6,482 bases of DNA from Bacteroidota bacterium (GTDB lineage: Bacteria > Bacteroidota > Bacteroidia > Chitinophagales > UBA2359), in assembly GCA_020631675.1 (NCBI GenBank), contig JAHDGT010000270.1, forward strand, positions 1 through 6,482, given 5' to 3'. The notes beneath the pieces are model-generated. The model saw nothing but the letters and a program-made list of their open reading frames with translations, was not told the DNA's origin and searched no databases. Shown here in pieces: positions 1 to 6,313 of the stretch; position 1 is the stretch's first letter; each line of letters starts with the position of its first letter. The position numbers and the translations under genes are program-made.

Positions 1-137
1 GGATAGCCCGGTGGACGCAGTGAAAGCTTGCGCTTTTTAGACTCGAGACATGAGACTCGAGTAGAGAGACTTTCGTGCCGTATGCCGATCATTTATCTGC
101 TTGCTAGCGCAGGCTTTTATTGCGGGTACGCGCCCAA
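1..137 (+). repeat. Composite intergenic repeat, copy 1 (four modules)
   Basis: A non-coding element built from four modules. Module A (1-26) begins GGATAGCCCGGTG and ends CGCAGTGAAAG. Module B (39-70) is a tract of AGAC/GAGAC words containing two CTCGAG sites. Module C (71-89) is TTTCGTGCCGTATGCCGAT. Module D (111-137) is AGGCTTTTATTGCGGG followed by TACGCGCCCAA. The same modules occur in the same order on the minus strand from 6443 down to 6314; module A matches there at 24 of 26 positions. Modules B and C recur at 3824-3890 and module B alone at 4048-4073. There is no open reading frame across it and no transposase, so it is either a non-autonomous or a structural repeat. The left end is cut by the window edge. 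Confidence 0.75.
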
Positions 138-148
138 CAATAAATTTA
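120..148 (+). promoter_or_regulatory. Candidate promoter of the T9SS cargo gene
   Basis: A TTG at 120-122 is followed after 18 bp by TAAATTTA (141-148). This is a one-mismatch fit to the Bacteroidota -7 element TAnnTTTG with its -33 TTG. It would start transcription about 25-30 bases before the ATG at 182. The TTG lies inside repeat module D, so the repeat would supply part of the promoter. The match is imperfect and the assignment is tentative. Confidence 0.3.
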
Positions 149-181
149 AAACAAATACCTAATCATCAAATTCTATATGCT

Positions 182-1201
182 ATGAAGCAGTTTAACTTTT
201 TGATTTTCGCTTTGCTGGGTTTTGCTTTTGCTAGTCTGGCTTATGCACAGGAGTACACCTATGATTTTGAAGTGGATGCGGATGCTTATACCAATTTGCA
301 GGATCCGATATCTATAAATGACGGGATCACTTGGGATGACCCGCAGGCGGAGATTCCTATTGGTTTTGAATTTCAGTTGTTTGACAAGACGATCTCTGAG
401 CTGATCTTGTCTGAGAATGCGGGCTTGGGTGGTTTGCTATTGGGGGAGACCGAATCTCCTATTGAAGTGGCGGTTTTGATGGCTTATGGCCCGGATATTA
501 TTGACCGTGCTTCTGATACGATCAATTATTATGGTGAGCCGGGGTCTTTGTCGCCCTTATCATATTTGGTAGAAGGGGAAGTGGGCGAGCGCATTTTTAA
601 GATGGAGTGGAATAATGTGGGCTTTTACGCGGATGTGGATGAAAATGGTTCTTCTACGGATTATACCAACTTCCAGATGTGGTTGTATGAGGCGAATAAT
701 AATGTGGAGTTGCGCTTTGGTCCTACTTCTATTGAGGATCCGGATCTGGCGTATGAGGGGGAAGATGGTCCTTTGGTCGCGATCGCGCCTTCTTTGAATA
801 TTATTACTACGGAATTGACCGCATCGGGCATTGCTTTAACGGGAAGTGTGGATGCTCCCGAGGCTATTGAAACAATGGATATAGATGTGACGATGGAGGG
901 AACGATCGCCGAAGGGACGGTTTATCGTTTTGTGTATGATGAGATCACGGCTATTGATGAGGCGACGGATCTAAGGAGTGAAAAAATCAGTCTGCATCCG
1001 AACCCCGTTCAGGATCAGTTGTACATACAGTGGACGGCGATGCCTGAGCAAGTGGAAATTATGGATATGAGTGGACGTTTAGTGCGGTCAGTGCGTCCTT
1101 ATAGTAATGGAATTAAAGTGGGGGATCTGGCTCCGGGCATGTATGTGTTGAGCTATGTGAATGAAAATGGCCGTTTCGCGAGTCGCTTTGTGAAGGAGTG
1201 A
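182..1201 (+). CDS. Secreted protein with T9SS type A C-terminal sorting domain
   Basis: The product is 339 residues and is predicted to be exported through Sec and then across the outer membrane by the type IX system. Residues 1-22 are a signal peptide: MKQ, a hydrophobic stretch to about 20, and an AYA|Q cleavage site. The middle, about 24-260, is acidic and probably beta-rich. It contains a stretch around TNFQMWLYEANNNVELRFGP that resembles beta-sandwich domains common in secreted Bacteroidota proteins; I recognise no catalytic motif. From about 266 to the end is a typical type A sorting domain (TIGR04183 family): HPNPVQDQLYI, then VEIMDMSGRLVRS, LAPGMYVL and a terminal RFVKE. In this family the domain is recognised by the T9SS, usually via PorV, and removed by PorU. 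The ATG at 182 was chosen because it starts the signal peptide; a TTG start at 101 would translate repeat DNA. No Shine-Dalgarno is visible. Phenylalanine is TTT in 13 of 16 cases, unlike the neighbours. Specific function unknown. Confidence 0.9.
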   Translation: MKQFNFLIFALLGFAFASLAYAQEYTYDFEVDADAYTNLQDPISINDGITWDDPQAEIPIGFEFQLFDKTISELILSENAGLGGLLLGETESPIEVAVLMAYGPDIIDRASDTINYYGEPGSLSPLSYLVEGEVGERIFKMEWNNVGFYADVDENGSSTDYTNFQMWLYEANNNVELRFGPTSIEDPDLAYEGEDGPLVAIAPSLNIITTELTASGIALTGSVDAPEAIETMDIDVTMEGTIAEGTVYRFVYDEITAIDEATDLRSEKISLHPNPVQDQLYIQWTAMPEQVEIMDMSGRLVRSVRPYSNGIKVGDLAPGMYVLSYVNENGRFASRFVKE

Positions 1202-1241
1202 TCTTGTTACTATTACGCTAGTTTTTTTGTTGGATTTACGG

Positions 1242-1282
1242 ACTCCTCTCGTTCTTAGTGATAAGAATGGGGGGAGTTTTTT
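1242..1282 (+). terminator. Intrinsic terminator of the T9SS cargo gene
   Basis: A 16-bp stem pairs 1242-1257 with 1262-1277, three of the pairs being G-T wobbles, around a GTGA tetraloop. It runs directly into a T-run ending at 1282. It begins 40 bases after the stop codon of the cargo gene and isolates that gene from the hydrolase downstream. The left arm is not preceded by an A-run, so it should act only on plus-strand transcription. Confidence 0.88.
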
Positions 1283-1327
1283 GTCTCGGCATGGTGCTAA
1301 AAAAAAGCCGGCAACAAAAGCGGTTTA

Positions 1328-1361
1328 TTGATACAAGCCAAGTGTTAAATCGCTAATTTTG
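1328..1361 (+). promoter_or_regulatory. Bacteroidota-type promoter of the hydrolase gene
   Basis: TAATTTTG (1354-1361) matches the Bacteroidota -7 consensus TAnnTTTG exactly. A TTG (1328-1330) lies 23 bp upstream, at the long end of the spacing known for the -33 element. The expected transcription start is near 1368, giving a leader of about 45 bases before the ATG at 1413. It stands after the terminator of the preceding gene, consistent with separate transcription. Confidence 0.55.
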
Positions 1362-1412
1362 CTTTCCAATTCATTCAATCGTCCTACTCTACTACATCTC
1401 AATTAATGGGCT

Positions 1413-2201
1413 ATGAACTACGAGTTGATAGAAAGCGGTGAGTTCAGATACTTCGAATACGGAGAGGGTACGCCTATCGTACTGCTGCACGGACTCTTCG
1501 GTGCCTTGAGTAATTTCTCGGGCTTGATCGAACGCTTTTCACCTAGCCACAAACTGATCGTGCCGATGTTGCCGATCTACCACTTACCACTTCGTCAATC
1601 CACTATTGATCGCTTGTTGGCTTATGTGGAGCGTTTCATCGCCTATAAAGAGCTGGATCAGTTCGTGCTCTTGGGCAATTCTCTAGGTGGTCATATCTCC
1701 CTACTCTATACCTTAGCGCATCAAGAAAAGCTGAAGAGCTTGGTATTGACGGGCAGCTCTGGTTTGTTCGAGAGTGCGCTGGGAGATACTTTTCCGCGTA
1801 GAGGGGATTATGAATACATCAAGAAAAAGGCGGAGGATATTTTCTACAATCCGGCCATGGCCACCAAGGAGTTGGTGGATGAGGTGTTCAATGCGGTGAA
1901 CCAGCGGGAAAAAGCCATGCGGGTGGTGAGTGTAGCAAAATCGGCGATACGCCATAACATTGGTAGTGAGCTGCACCGCATTCACAAACCTGTATTGCTC
2001 ATATGGGGCAGACATGATCAGGTGACCCCACCTTTTGTTGCGGATGAATTTCACGAGAAGCTCCCGAATTCCACTTTACGTTGGATAGAGGATAGTGGTC
2101 ATGCGCCCATGATGGAGTGCCCGGATCAGTTCAGCGACATTCTGAAAAACTATCTATCGGTATTGGAAACCGAAACGGAGACGAACGAGCAATTGGGGTG
2201 A
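1413..2201 (+). CDS. Alpha/beta-fold hydrolase
   Basis: A 262-residue, probably cytoplasmic enzyme with no signal peptide or membrane segment. It shows the single-domain alpha/beta-hydrolase (Abhydrolase_1) order. Oxyanion-hole strand PIVLLHGLFG is at 21-30. The nucleophile elbow GNSLGG places the nucleophile at Ser90. A cap region rich in charged helices runs from about 120 to 185. LLIWGRHDQVTP places the acid at Asp202, and SGHAP gives His230. The triad is therefore complete. Family members are esterases, lipases, C-C bond hydrolases, peptidases or haloperoxidases, and the sequence does not decide between them. The start at 1413 gives the core fold with a short leader; the ATG at 1406 is in another frame and stops within 12 codons. 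No Shine-Dalgarno is visible, as usual in this phylum. It is a single gene: a terminator lies before it and 395 bp of non-coding DNA after it, so its context gives no pathway. Confidence 0.9.
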   Translation: MNYELIESGEFRYFEYGEGTPIVLLHGLFGALSNFSGLIERFSPSHKLIVPMLPIYHLPLRQSTIDRLLAYVERFIAYKELDQFVLLGNSLGGHISLLYTLAHQEKLKSLVLTGSSGLFESALGDTFPRRGDYEYIKKKAEDIFYNPAMATKELVDEVFNAVNQREKAMRVVSVAKSAIRHNIGSELHRIHKPVLLIWGRHDQVTPPFVADEFHEKLPNSTLRWIEDSGHAPMMECPDQFSDILKNYLSVLETETETNEQLG

Positions 2202-2596
2202 TTTTTAGAAAGGTTTAAAAAAGTTTGAAAAATATTTTCCTTTCGTGCAACGCTTTATAGACCCAGCAGGTCTTGATTGGCGCATACCCACCCGAACTTA
2301 GTATTACTTACTACGTATAAGCTTTGTATAAGTCCTAAAAATTTAGGATCTTCGTACTACACCTGAATCACCAGAGCAATTTTATGTTCTGAATTTCTTT
2401 TTGATTCAATTTATTAGTCGTATTCGCGCTTCATCTTAAACGATCGCATATAGCCGCAACATTTACTTTTTAAATCTCCTAGTGCATAGAAAGCCTTGGG
2501 AGAACGTTTTTCCAACCATAACCATGCCCCCGACCACATCTTCTGATTTGGCTTGGCGGCTATTGTTATGTTAATCCTATTGCGATCAAATTTCAA
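2202..2596. other. Intergenic region before porV, no convincing gene
   Basis: These 395 bp separate the hydrolase from porV. The first 40 bases are A/T-rich. A weak 5-bp hairpin (AGACC at 2259-2263 with GGTCT at 2269-2273) has no T-run, so it is not a convincing terminator. GTATAAG occurs twice (2315-2321 and 2326-2332), immediately followed by the palindrome TCCTAAAAATTTAGGA (2333-2348). I found no good TTG / TAnnTTTG promoter, although porV must have one here or be read from upstream. A minus-strand reading frame (2632 to 2414, 72 codons) covers the right part; it overlaps the start of porV and matches nothing I recognise. Confidence 0.6.
2315..2348. promoter_or_regulatory. Paired GTATAAG words plus short palindrome, possible operator
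   Basis: Two copies of GTATAAG are spaced 11 bp start to start, about one helical turn. The 16-bp palindrome TCCTAAAAATTTAGGA abuts the second copy. This layout would suit a protein-binding site some 250 bp upstream of porV. No known operator is recognised and chance is possible in A/T-rich DNA. Confidence 0.2.
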
Positions 2597-3814
2597 ATGA
2601 ACGATAAAATCAGTAGCATGATGAGGATCCAAAGCTGTGGAAGACTCTTGCTGTGTGCTTTATTCACAGTGATTTTCTGTCTCCCTCAAACGACAGCCTA
2701 TGCGCAGTTGACCGGTAATGGCGTTACTGGGCAGGACAGCACAGGCGTATGTGTGAATACGGTATTCACCTCCATTCCCTTCTTAAGAATCAACCCTGAC
2801 GGTAGAACTGGTGGTATGGGTGAAGTTGGTCTTGCCACACAGGCGGATGCGGCTTCTATCTACCACAATGCTTCTAAATTGGCTTTCGCGGAGAAAGACT
2901 TAGGGGTTACTTTGACTTATACCCCTTGGTTGCGCAACTTGGTAGATGATATCTACATTGCTTACCTAGCTGGTTACAAGAAAATTGACGATAACCAAGC
3001 GATCGGCTTGTCGTTGCGTTACTTCTCTTTGGGACAGATCACCTTCACGGATGCGGGAGGTAACAAACTACAGGACTACAACCCGAATGAGATGGCGGTA
3101 GACTTGGCTTATGCGCGTAAATTAAGCCAGAACCTATCTACCAGCATCACCTTAAAGTATGCCCGTTCCGACTTGGCTAGAGGTCAGGAAGTAGGTGCGA
3201 GTGGTAACTTGACGCGTGCGGCACAGGCTGTTGCGGCGGATATCGGTGTGTACTACGAAAATCCTAATCTGACTTGGTTCGGACAGGGTAACAAATTGAC
3301 CGTTGGTGGTGCTATGACCAATATTGGTAATAAAGTAGCTTACTCTGATGGTGGTACAAGAGACTTCATTCCGATCAACTTGGGCTTAGGTGCTGGTTTG
3401 GACACGGATTTAGATGAGCACAACTCTTTGTTCTTCGGCTTCGAGATCAATAAACTGATGACACCAACACCTGATGGTACAGAAGACCCAAGAAACCGCT
3501 CTTTATTGAACGGTATGTTCGGCTCTTTCGGTGATGCGCCAGGTGGTTTCAGTGAGGAAATGACAGAGTTAATGTATTCTGTAGGTGTGGAGTACTGGTA
3601 CAACGATCAGTTCGCTTTACGTGCGGGTCACTTCAATGAGCACCAATGTAAAGGAAACCGTAAGTACATCACTTTAGGTTTGGGCTTGCGCTATAGCGTA
3701 TTCGGCTTGAACTTCTCTTATATCGTACCTACGTCTAACCAGCGTAACCCATTAGACAACACACTACGCTTCTCATTGACCTTCGATTTCGATGGTAATA
3801 ATGAGGCGAACTAA
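2597..3814 (+). CDS. porV: Type IX secretion system outer membrane protein PorV (LptO)
   Basis: The product is 405 residues, close to the roughly 390 of characterised PorV. It is a FadL-like outer membrane beta-barrel that shuttles folded cargo with C-terminal sorting domains from the translocon to the PorU sortase/attachment complex. A signal peptide spans 1-36, with hydrophobic residues 17-29 and an AYA|Q cleavage site. Family landmarks are SIPFLRINPDGRTGGMGEVG (59-78), YHNASKLAFAEKDLGV (89-104), TYTPWLRNLVDDI (107-119), LRYFSLGQITFTD (141-153) and NPNEMAVDLAY (163-173). The C terminus, LRFSLTFDFDG, is an aromatic-rich final strand. Met8 or Met9 could also be the start; the first ATG is given and no Shine-Dalgarno decides. 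All 22 Phe codons are TTC, suggesting high expression. It is often adjacent to porU in this phylum, but not here. It ends at a terminator shared with gyrB. Confidence 0.93.
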   Translation: MNDKISSMMRIQSCGRLLLCALFTVIFCLPQTTAYAQLTGNGVTGQDSTGVCVNTVFTSIPFLRINPDGRTGGMGEVGLATQADAASIYHNASKLAFAEKDLGVTLTYTPWLRNLVDDIYIAYLAGYKKIDDNQAIGLSLRYFSLGQITFTDAGGNKLQDYNPNEMAVDLAYARKLSQNLSTSITLKYARSDLARGQEVGASGNLTRAAQAVAADIGVYYENPNLTWFGQGNKLTVGGAMTNIGNKVAYSDGGTRDFIPINLGLGAGLDTDLDEHNSLFFGFEINKLMTPTPDGTEDPRNRSLLNGMFGSFGDAPGGFSEEMTELMYSVGVEYWYNDQFALRAGHFNEHQCKGNRKYITLGLGLRYSVFGLNFSYIVPTSNQRNPLDNTLRFSLTFDFDGNNEAN

Positions 3815-3823
3815 ATAATAATC

Positions 3824-3890
3824 AGACAGGACAGACAATAGACTTGAGACTCGAGATAGGAGACGAGAGACTTCGTGCCGAACGCCGAAG
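3824..3890 (+). repeat. Partial composite repeat, copy 2 (modules B and C), 3' of porV
   Basis: An AGAC/GAGAC tract (3824-3871) leads into TTCGTGCCGAACGCCGAAG (3872-3890). It matches copy 1 at 39-89: both have GAGAGAC followed by T/C-rich sequence, CGTGCCG and a second GCCGA. Modules A and D are absent. It begins 10 bases after the porV stop codon and is in the sense orientation, so it should be transcribed as part of the porV 3' untranslated region. Confidence 0.7.
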
Positions 3891-3965
3891 TAGTAGATAC
3901 CTCCAGTATCACAATCGAATCGCTTCAATTGATCTCAATAGTTTAGTTTATAGTTAGTCCAAAAT

Positions 3966-4001
3966 AAAAAGCCGAGTGCATTAAATGCACTCGGCTTTTT
4001 T
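3966..4001. terminator. Bidirectional terminator between convergent porV and gyrB
   Basis: An almost perfect palindrome: GCCGAGTGCAT (3971-3981) pairs with ATGCACTCGGC (3985-3995) around a 3-base loop. Five A's precede it (3966-3970) and six T's follow (3996-4001). Both strands therefore give a GC-rich stem followed by a U-run, so it can stop porV transcripts moving right and gyrB transcripts moving left. It lies about 150 bases from the porV stop and 134 from the gyrB stop. Confidence 0.93.
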
Positions 4002-4047
4002 AATTATGGGTTAATAAAGGAGTTTAAAGTTTTTCCACGAGCTTAAC

Positions 4048-4073
4048 TATCTCAAATCTCGAGTCTCATGTCT
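4048..4073 (-). repeat. Partial composite repeat, copy 3 (module B), 3' of gyrB
   Basis: On the minus strand this reads AGACATGAGACTCGAG followed by ATTTGAGATA. The first 16 bases (4073 to 4058) are identical to 46-61 of copy 1. Bases 4056-4068 are the exact reverse complement of 3845-3857 in copy 2. It lies 62 bases beyond the gyrB stop codon in gyrB's sense orientation, mirroring the placement of copy 2 after porV. The remainder of 4002-4134 holds nothing else I recognise. Confidence 0.65.
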
Positions 4074-4134
4074 GATCACTTAAAACCAAAAGGGAAAACA
4101 GCGCAATAACCCCATCCCCACCAAGCTCCGTTTA

Positions 4135-6093
4135 TCAAATATCAATATTCGCGTACTTCGCATTCTCCTCAATGAAGGCTCTACGTGGAGGTACTTCATC
4201 CCCCATTAGCATAGAGAACACACGATCCGCTTCTACGGCATTATCAATTGTCACTCTACGTAAAGTACGCGTATCCGGATCCATGGTCGTATCCCAAAGC
4301 TGCTCGGCATTCATCTCTCCCAGACCCTTATAGCGCTGTACGCCCACCTTGCTGCGATCGCCTTCACCGGCTAATCTAGTGATGGCCGCTTCGCGATCCT
4401 CTTCCGTCCAGCAGTATTGGAACTGCTTTCCTTTTTTCACTTGGTACAAAGGAGGTGCGGCAATGTAGATATAACCATTCTCGATCAGCTCCTTCATCTG
4501 ACGGAAGAAGAAAGTCAGGATCAAAGTAACGATGTGGCTACCATCCACATCGGCATCACACATGATGACGATCTTGTGGTAGCGCAATTTATCCAAGACC
4601 AGTTCTTTCTGATCATTATGGTGTACCCCCAGTGCTTGGAAGATGTTTTTGATCTCTTCATTGCCATAGATCTTGTGATCCATCGCTTTCTCCACGTTCA
4701 GGATCTTACCACGCAAAGGCAGGATCGCTTGGAAGTGGCGATCACGACCTTGTTTGGCCGTCCCCCCTGCGGAGTCTCCCTCCACTAGGAATATCTCGCT
4801 CTCTTCAGATACCTTACTGGCGCAATCTGCCAATTTACCCGGTAAACCCGCACCGCTCAGTACGTTTTTACGCTGTACCAATTCGCGGGCTTTACGTGCC
4901 GCAGCTCTCGCATTAGCCGCTAAGATCACCTTCTCAATGATGGTCTTCGCCTGCTTGGGGTTTTCCTCTAAGAAGTTTTGCAGTGCCTGGCTAACGATAT
5001 TATCCACCACACTTGTCACTTCGCCATTACCCAGTTTGGTCTTTGTTTGCCCCTCAAATTGAGGCTCAGGCACCTTCACACTCACCAAGGCGGTCAATCC
5101 CTCCCGGAAGTCATCTCCCGTGATCGGAATTTTCATCTTCTTGAACATATCGTTCTTGTCGCCATAGCTCTTGAACGTACGCGTCAAAGCCCTACGGAAA
5201 CCAGAAACATGCGTTCCCCCTTCAATGGTGTTGATGTTGTTCACATAGCTGTGTACGTTCTCGTTAAAGCCCGTATTGTATTGCAAAGCCACTTCGGCAA
5301 CTACTACCTGACCATCTCCGGTCACATCTTTTTCTCCTGCGATATAGACCGGCTCATTGATCAATGGCGTACGAGTCGAATCCAAGTACTGTACGAATTC
5401 GATCAAGCCGCCTTCAGAGAAAAACTCTTCTGTTTTGAACTCGGCACCATCCTCACCCACTTCTCGGCGGTCGGTCAATATGATGCGAATGCCTCTATTC
5501 AAGAAGCTCAGCTCACGCATACGTGCCGCCAGCGTATCGAATTTGTACTCTTTGACCGTGAAGATCGTATCATCCGGTAAGAAAGTCACTGTTGTACCTC
5601 TGCCGTCACTCGTTCCTACTTCCTTCACCGCGTACTTCGGCTTACCGCAAGAGTATTCTTGCTGGTACATTTTGCCTTCACGCTCTACCACCACCTTCAT
5701 ATCAATAGATAGGGCGTTCACACAAGAAACCCCCACACCGTGCAGACCACCAGATACCTTATAGGATCCTTTGTCGAACTTACCACCGGCGTGCAGCACC
5801 GTCATCACCACCTCTAAGGCGGAGCGTTTCTCTTTTTTGTGCATCGCCACCGGTATACCCCGACCATCATCTTTCACCGAGATCGAATTGTTCTCGTTGA
5901 TGATCACCTCGATGTTCTCGCAATAGCCCGCAAGTGCCTCGTCAATAGAGTTGTCCACTACCTCGTAAACCAAGTGATGAAGTCCTTTTACTCCTACATC
6001 ACCGATGTACATGGCGGGCCGTTTACGCACCGCTTCCAGACCCTCTAAAACCTGAATACTATCCGCACTATACTGGTTCTGCTGCTTAGCCAT
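4135..6093 (-). CDS. gyrB: DNA gyrase subunit B
   Basis: The product is 652 residues, full length for the short (non-proteobacterial) GyrB form. With GyrA it forms the A2B2 enzyme that introduces negative supercoils using ATP. The GHKL ATPase domain shows YEVVDNSIDEA (43-53, with catalytic Glu44 and Mg-binding Asn48), DDGRGIP (75-81) and the lid GGLHGVG (115-121). Arg138 in EREGK corresponds to E. coli Arg136 of the novobiocin site. The transducer domain holds SYVNNINTIEGGTH (282-295) and QTKTKLGN (349-356). The TOPRIM domain has VEGDSAGG (437-444), LPLRGKILNVEKA (458-470) and metal-binding DADVDGSHI (513-521). The tail has YKGLGEMNAEQLW (588-600), favouring GyrB over ParE. The ATG at 6093 starts the conserved protein; the upstream TTG at 6138 only adds unconserved residues. 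Nothing is truncated or frameshifted. It is monocistronic within the window. Confidence 0.97.
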   Translation of the reverse strand: MAKQQNQYSADSIQVLEGLEAVRKRPAMYIGDVGVKGLHHLVYEVVDNSIDEALAGYCENIEVIINENNSISVKDDGRGIPVAMHKKEKRSALEVVMTVLHAGGKFDKGSYKVSGGLHGVGVSCVNALSIDMKVVVEREGKMYQQEYSCGKPKYAVKEVGTSDGRGTTVTFLPDDTIFTVKEYKFDTLAARMRELSFLNRGIRIILTDRREVGEDGAEFKTEEFFSEGGLIEFVQYLDSTRTPLINEPVYIAGEKDVTGDGQVVVAEVALQYNTGFNENVHSYVNNINTIEGGTHVSGFRRALTRTFKSYGDKNDMFKKMKIPITGDDFREGLTALVSVKVPEPQFEGQTKTKLGNGEVTSVVDNIVSQALQNFLEENPKQAKTIIEKVILAANARAAARKARELVQRKNVLSGAGLPGKLADCASKVSEESEIFLVEGDSAGGTAKQGRDRHFQAILPLRGKILNVEKAMDHKIYGNEEIKNIFQALGVHHNDQKELVLDKLRYHKIVIMCDADVDGSHIVTLILTFFFRQMKELIENGYIYIAAPPLYQVKKGKQFQYCWTEEDREAAITRLAGEGDRSKVGVQRYKGLGEMNAEQLWDTTMDPDTRTLRRVTIDNAVEADRVFSMLMGDEVPPRRAFIEENAKYANIDI

Positions 6094-6124
6094 AAAACTG
6101 TTGATTGTCCGTAAGATATGAGTC

Positions 6125-6144
6125 CAAAATTGGCTCAAATATTA
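6125..6144 (-). promoter_or_regulatory. Possible gyrB promoter region
   Basis: On the minus strand, TAATATTTG (6144 to 6136) resembles TAnnTTTG with one extra base, and CAATTTTG (6132 to 6125) resembles it with one mismatch. Neither has a TTG at the expected upstream distance. The stretch from 6094 to 6180 is A/T-rich and otherwise featureless, so the gyrB promoter is probably here, but the exact site is not settled. Confidence 0.22.
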
Positions 6145-6209
6145 ACATGCTAATATACCACTTATTTAACGTTTTACTAGTGTTTCGGGTTCGTCAAATG
6201 GGGTGTTGT

Positions 6210-6296
6210 CGATGGATTTATATCCATCGCTTTGGTATGCCGTCCCTTTTTCGATGGATTCACATCCATCGCTATGATATGCCGTCCCCTTGGGAC
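6210..6296. repeat. Tandem hairpin repeat upstream of gyrB (two units, 42-bp period)
   Basis: Two units start at 6210 and 6252. Each opens with an 8-bp stem CGATGGAT/ATCCATCG around a 4-base loop (TTAT in unit 1, TCAC in unit 2). A linker ending TATGCCGTCCC follows. In unit 2 this completes a second hairpin, GTCCC (6284-6288) with GGGAC (6292-6296). In unit 1 it is cut off and replaced by a T-run. The first 36 bases of the units differ at only four positions, two of them in the loop. From memory, CGATGG/CCATCG plus CGTCCC/GGGAC hairpins recur between genes in many Bacteroidota; I could not check this. It lies 117-203 bases upstream of the gyrB start codon. Confidence 0.75.
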
Positions 6297-6313
6297 TGGG
6301 TTTTAGTCTTTGT

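Noticed and set aside
101..181. TTG-initiated N-terminal extension of the cargo gene
   Set aside because: It would translate repeat module D and place 27 extra residues before a complete signal peptide; the ATG at 182 is clearly better.
615..797. 60-codon frame inside the cargo gene
   Set aside because: Out-of-frame shadow rich in Met, Trp and Arg, with no start signal or family resemblance.
1713..2054. 113-codon minus-strand frame inside the hydrolase gene
   Set aside because: Antisense shadow of a gene with a complete catalytic triad; no recognisable features.
3340..3603. 87-codon minus-strand frame inside porV
   Set aside because: Antisense shadow of a well-supported porV.
4417..6048. 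Several plus-strand reading frames of 69-200 codons opposite gyrB
   Set aside because: They lie wholly on the antisense strand of an intact, strongly conserved gene and show no domain of their own.
6094..6138. TTG-initiated extension of gyrB by 15 residues
   Set aside because: The GyrB family begins close to MAKQ...YSADSIQVLEGL; the extension overlaps candidate promoter sequence and is not GyrB-like.
6210..6296. CRISPR array from the two 42-bp repeat units
   Set aside because: The units are directly adjacent without unique spacers, only two exist, and no cas gene is present.
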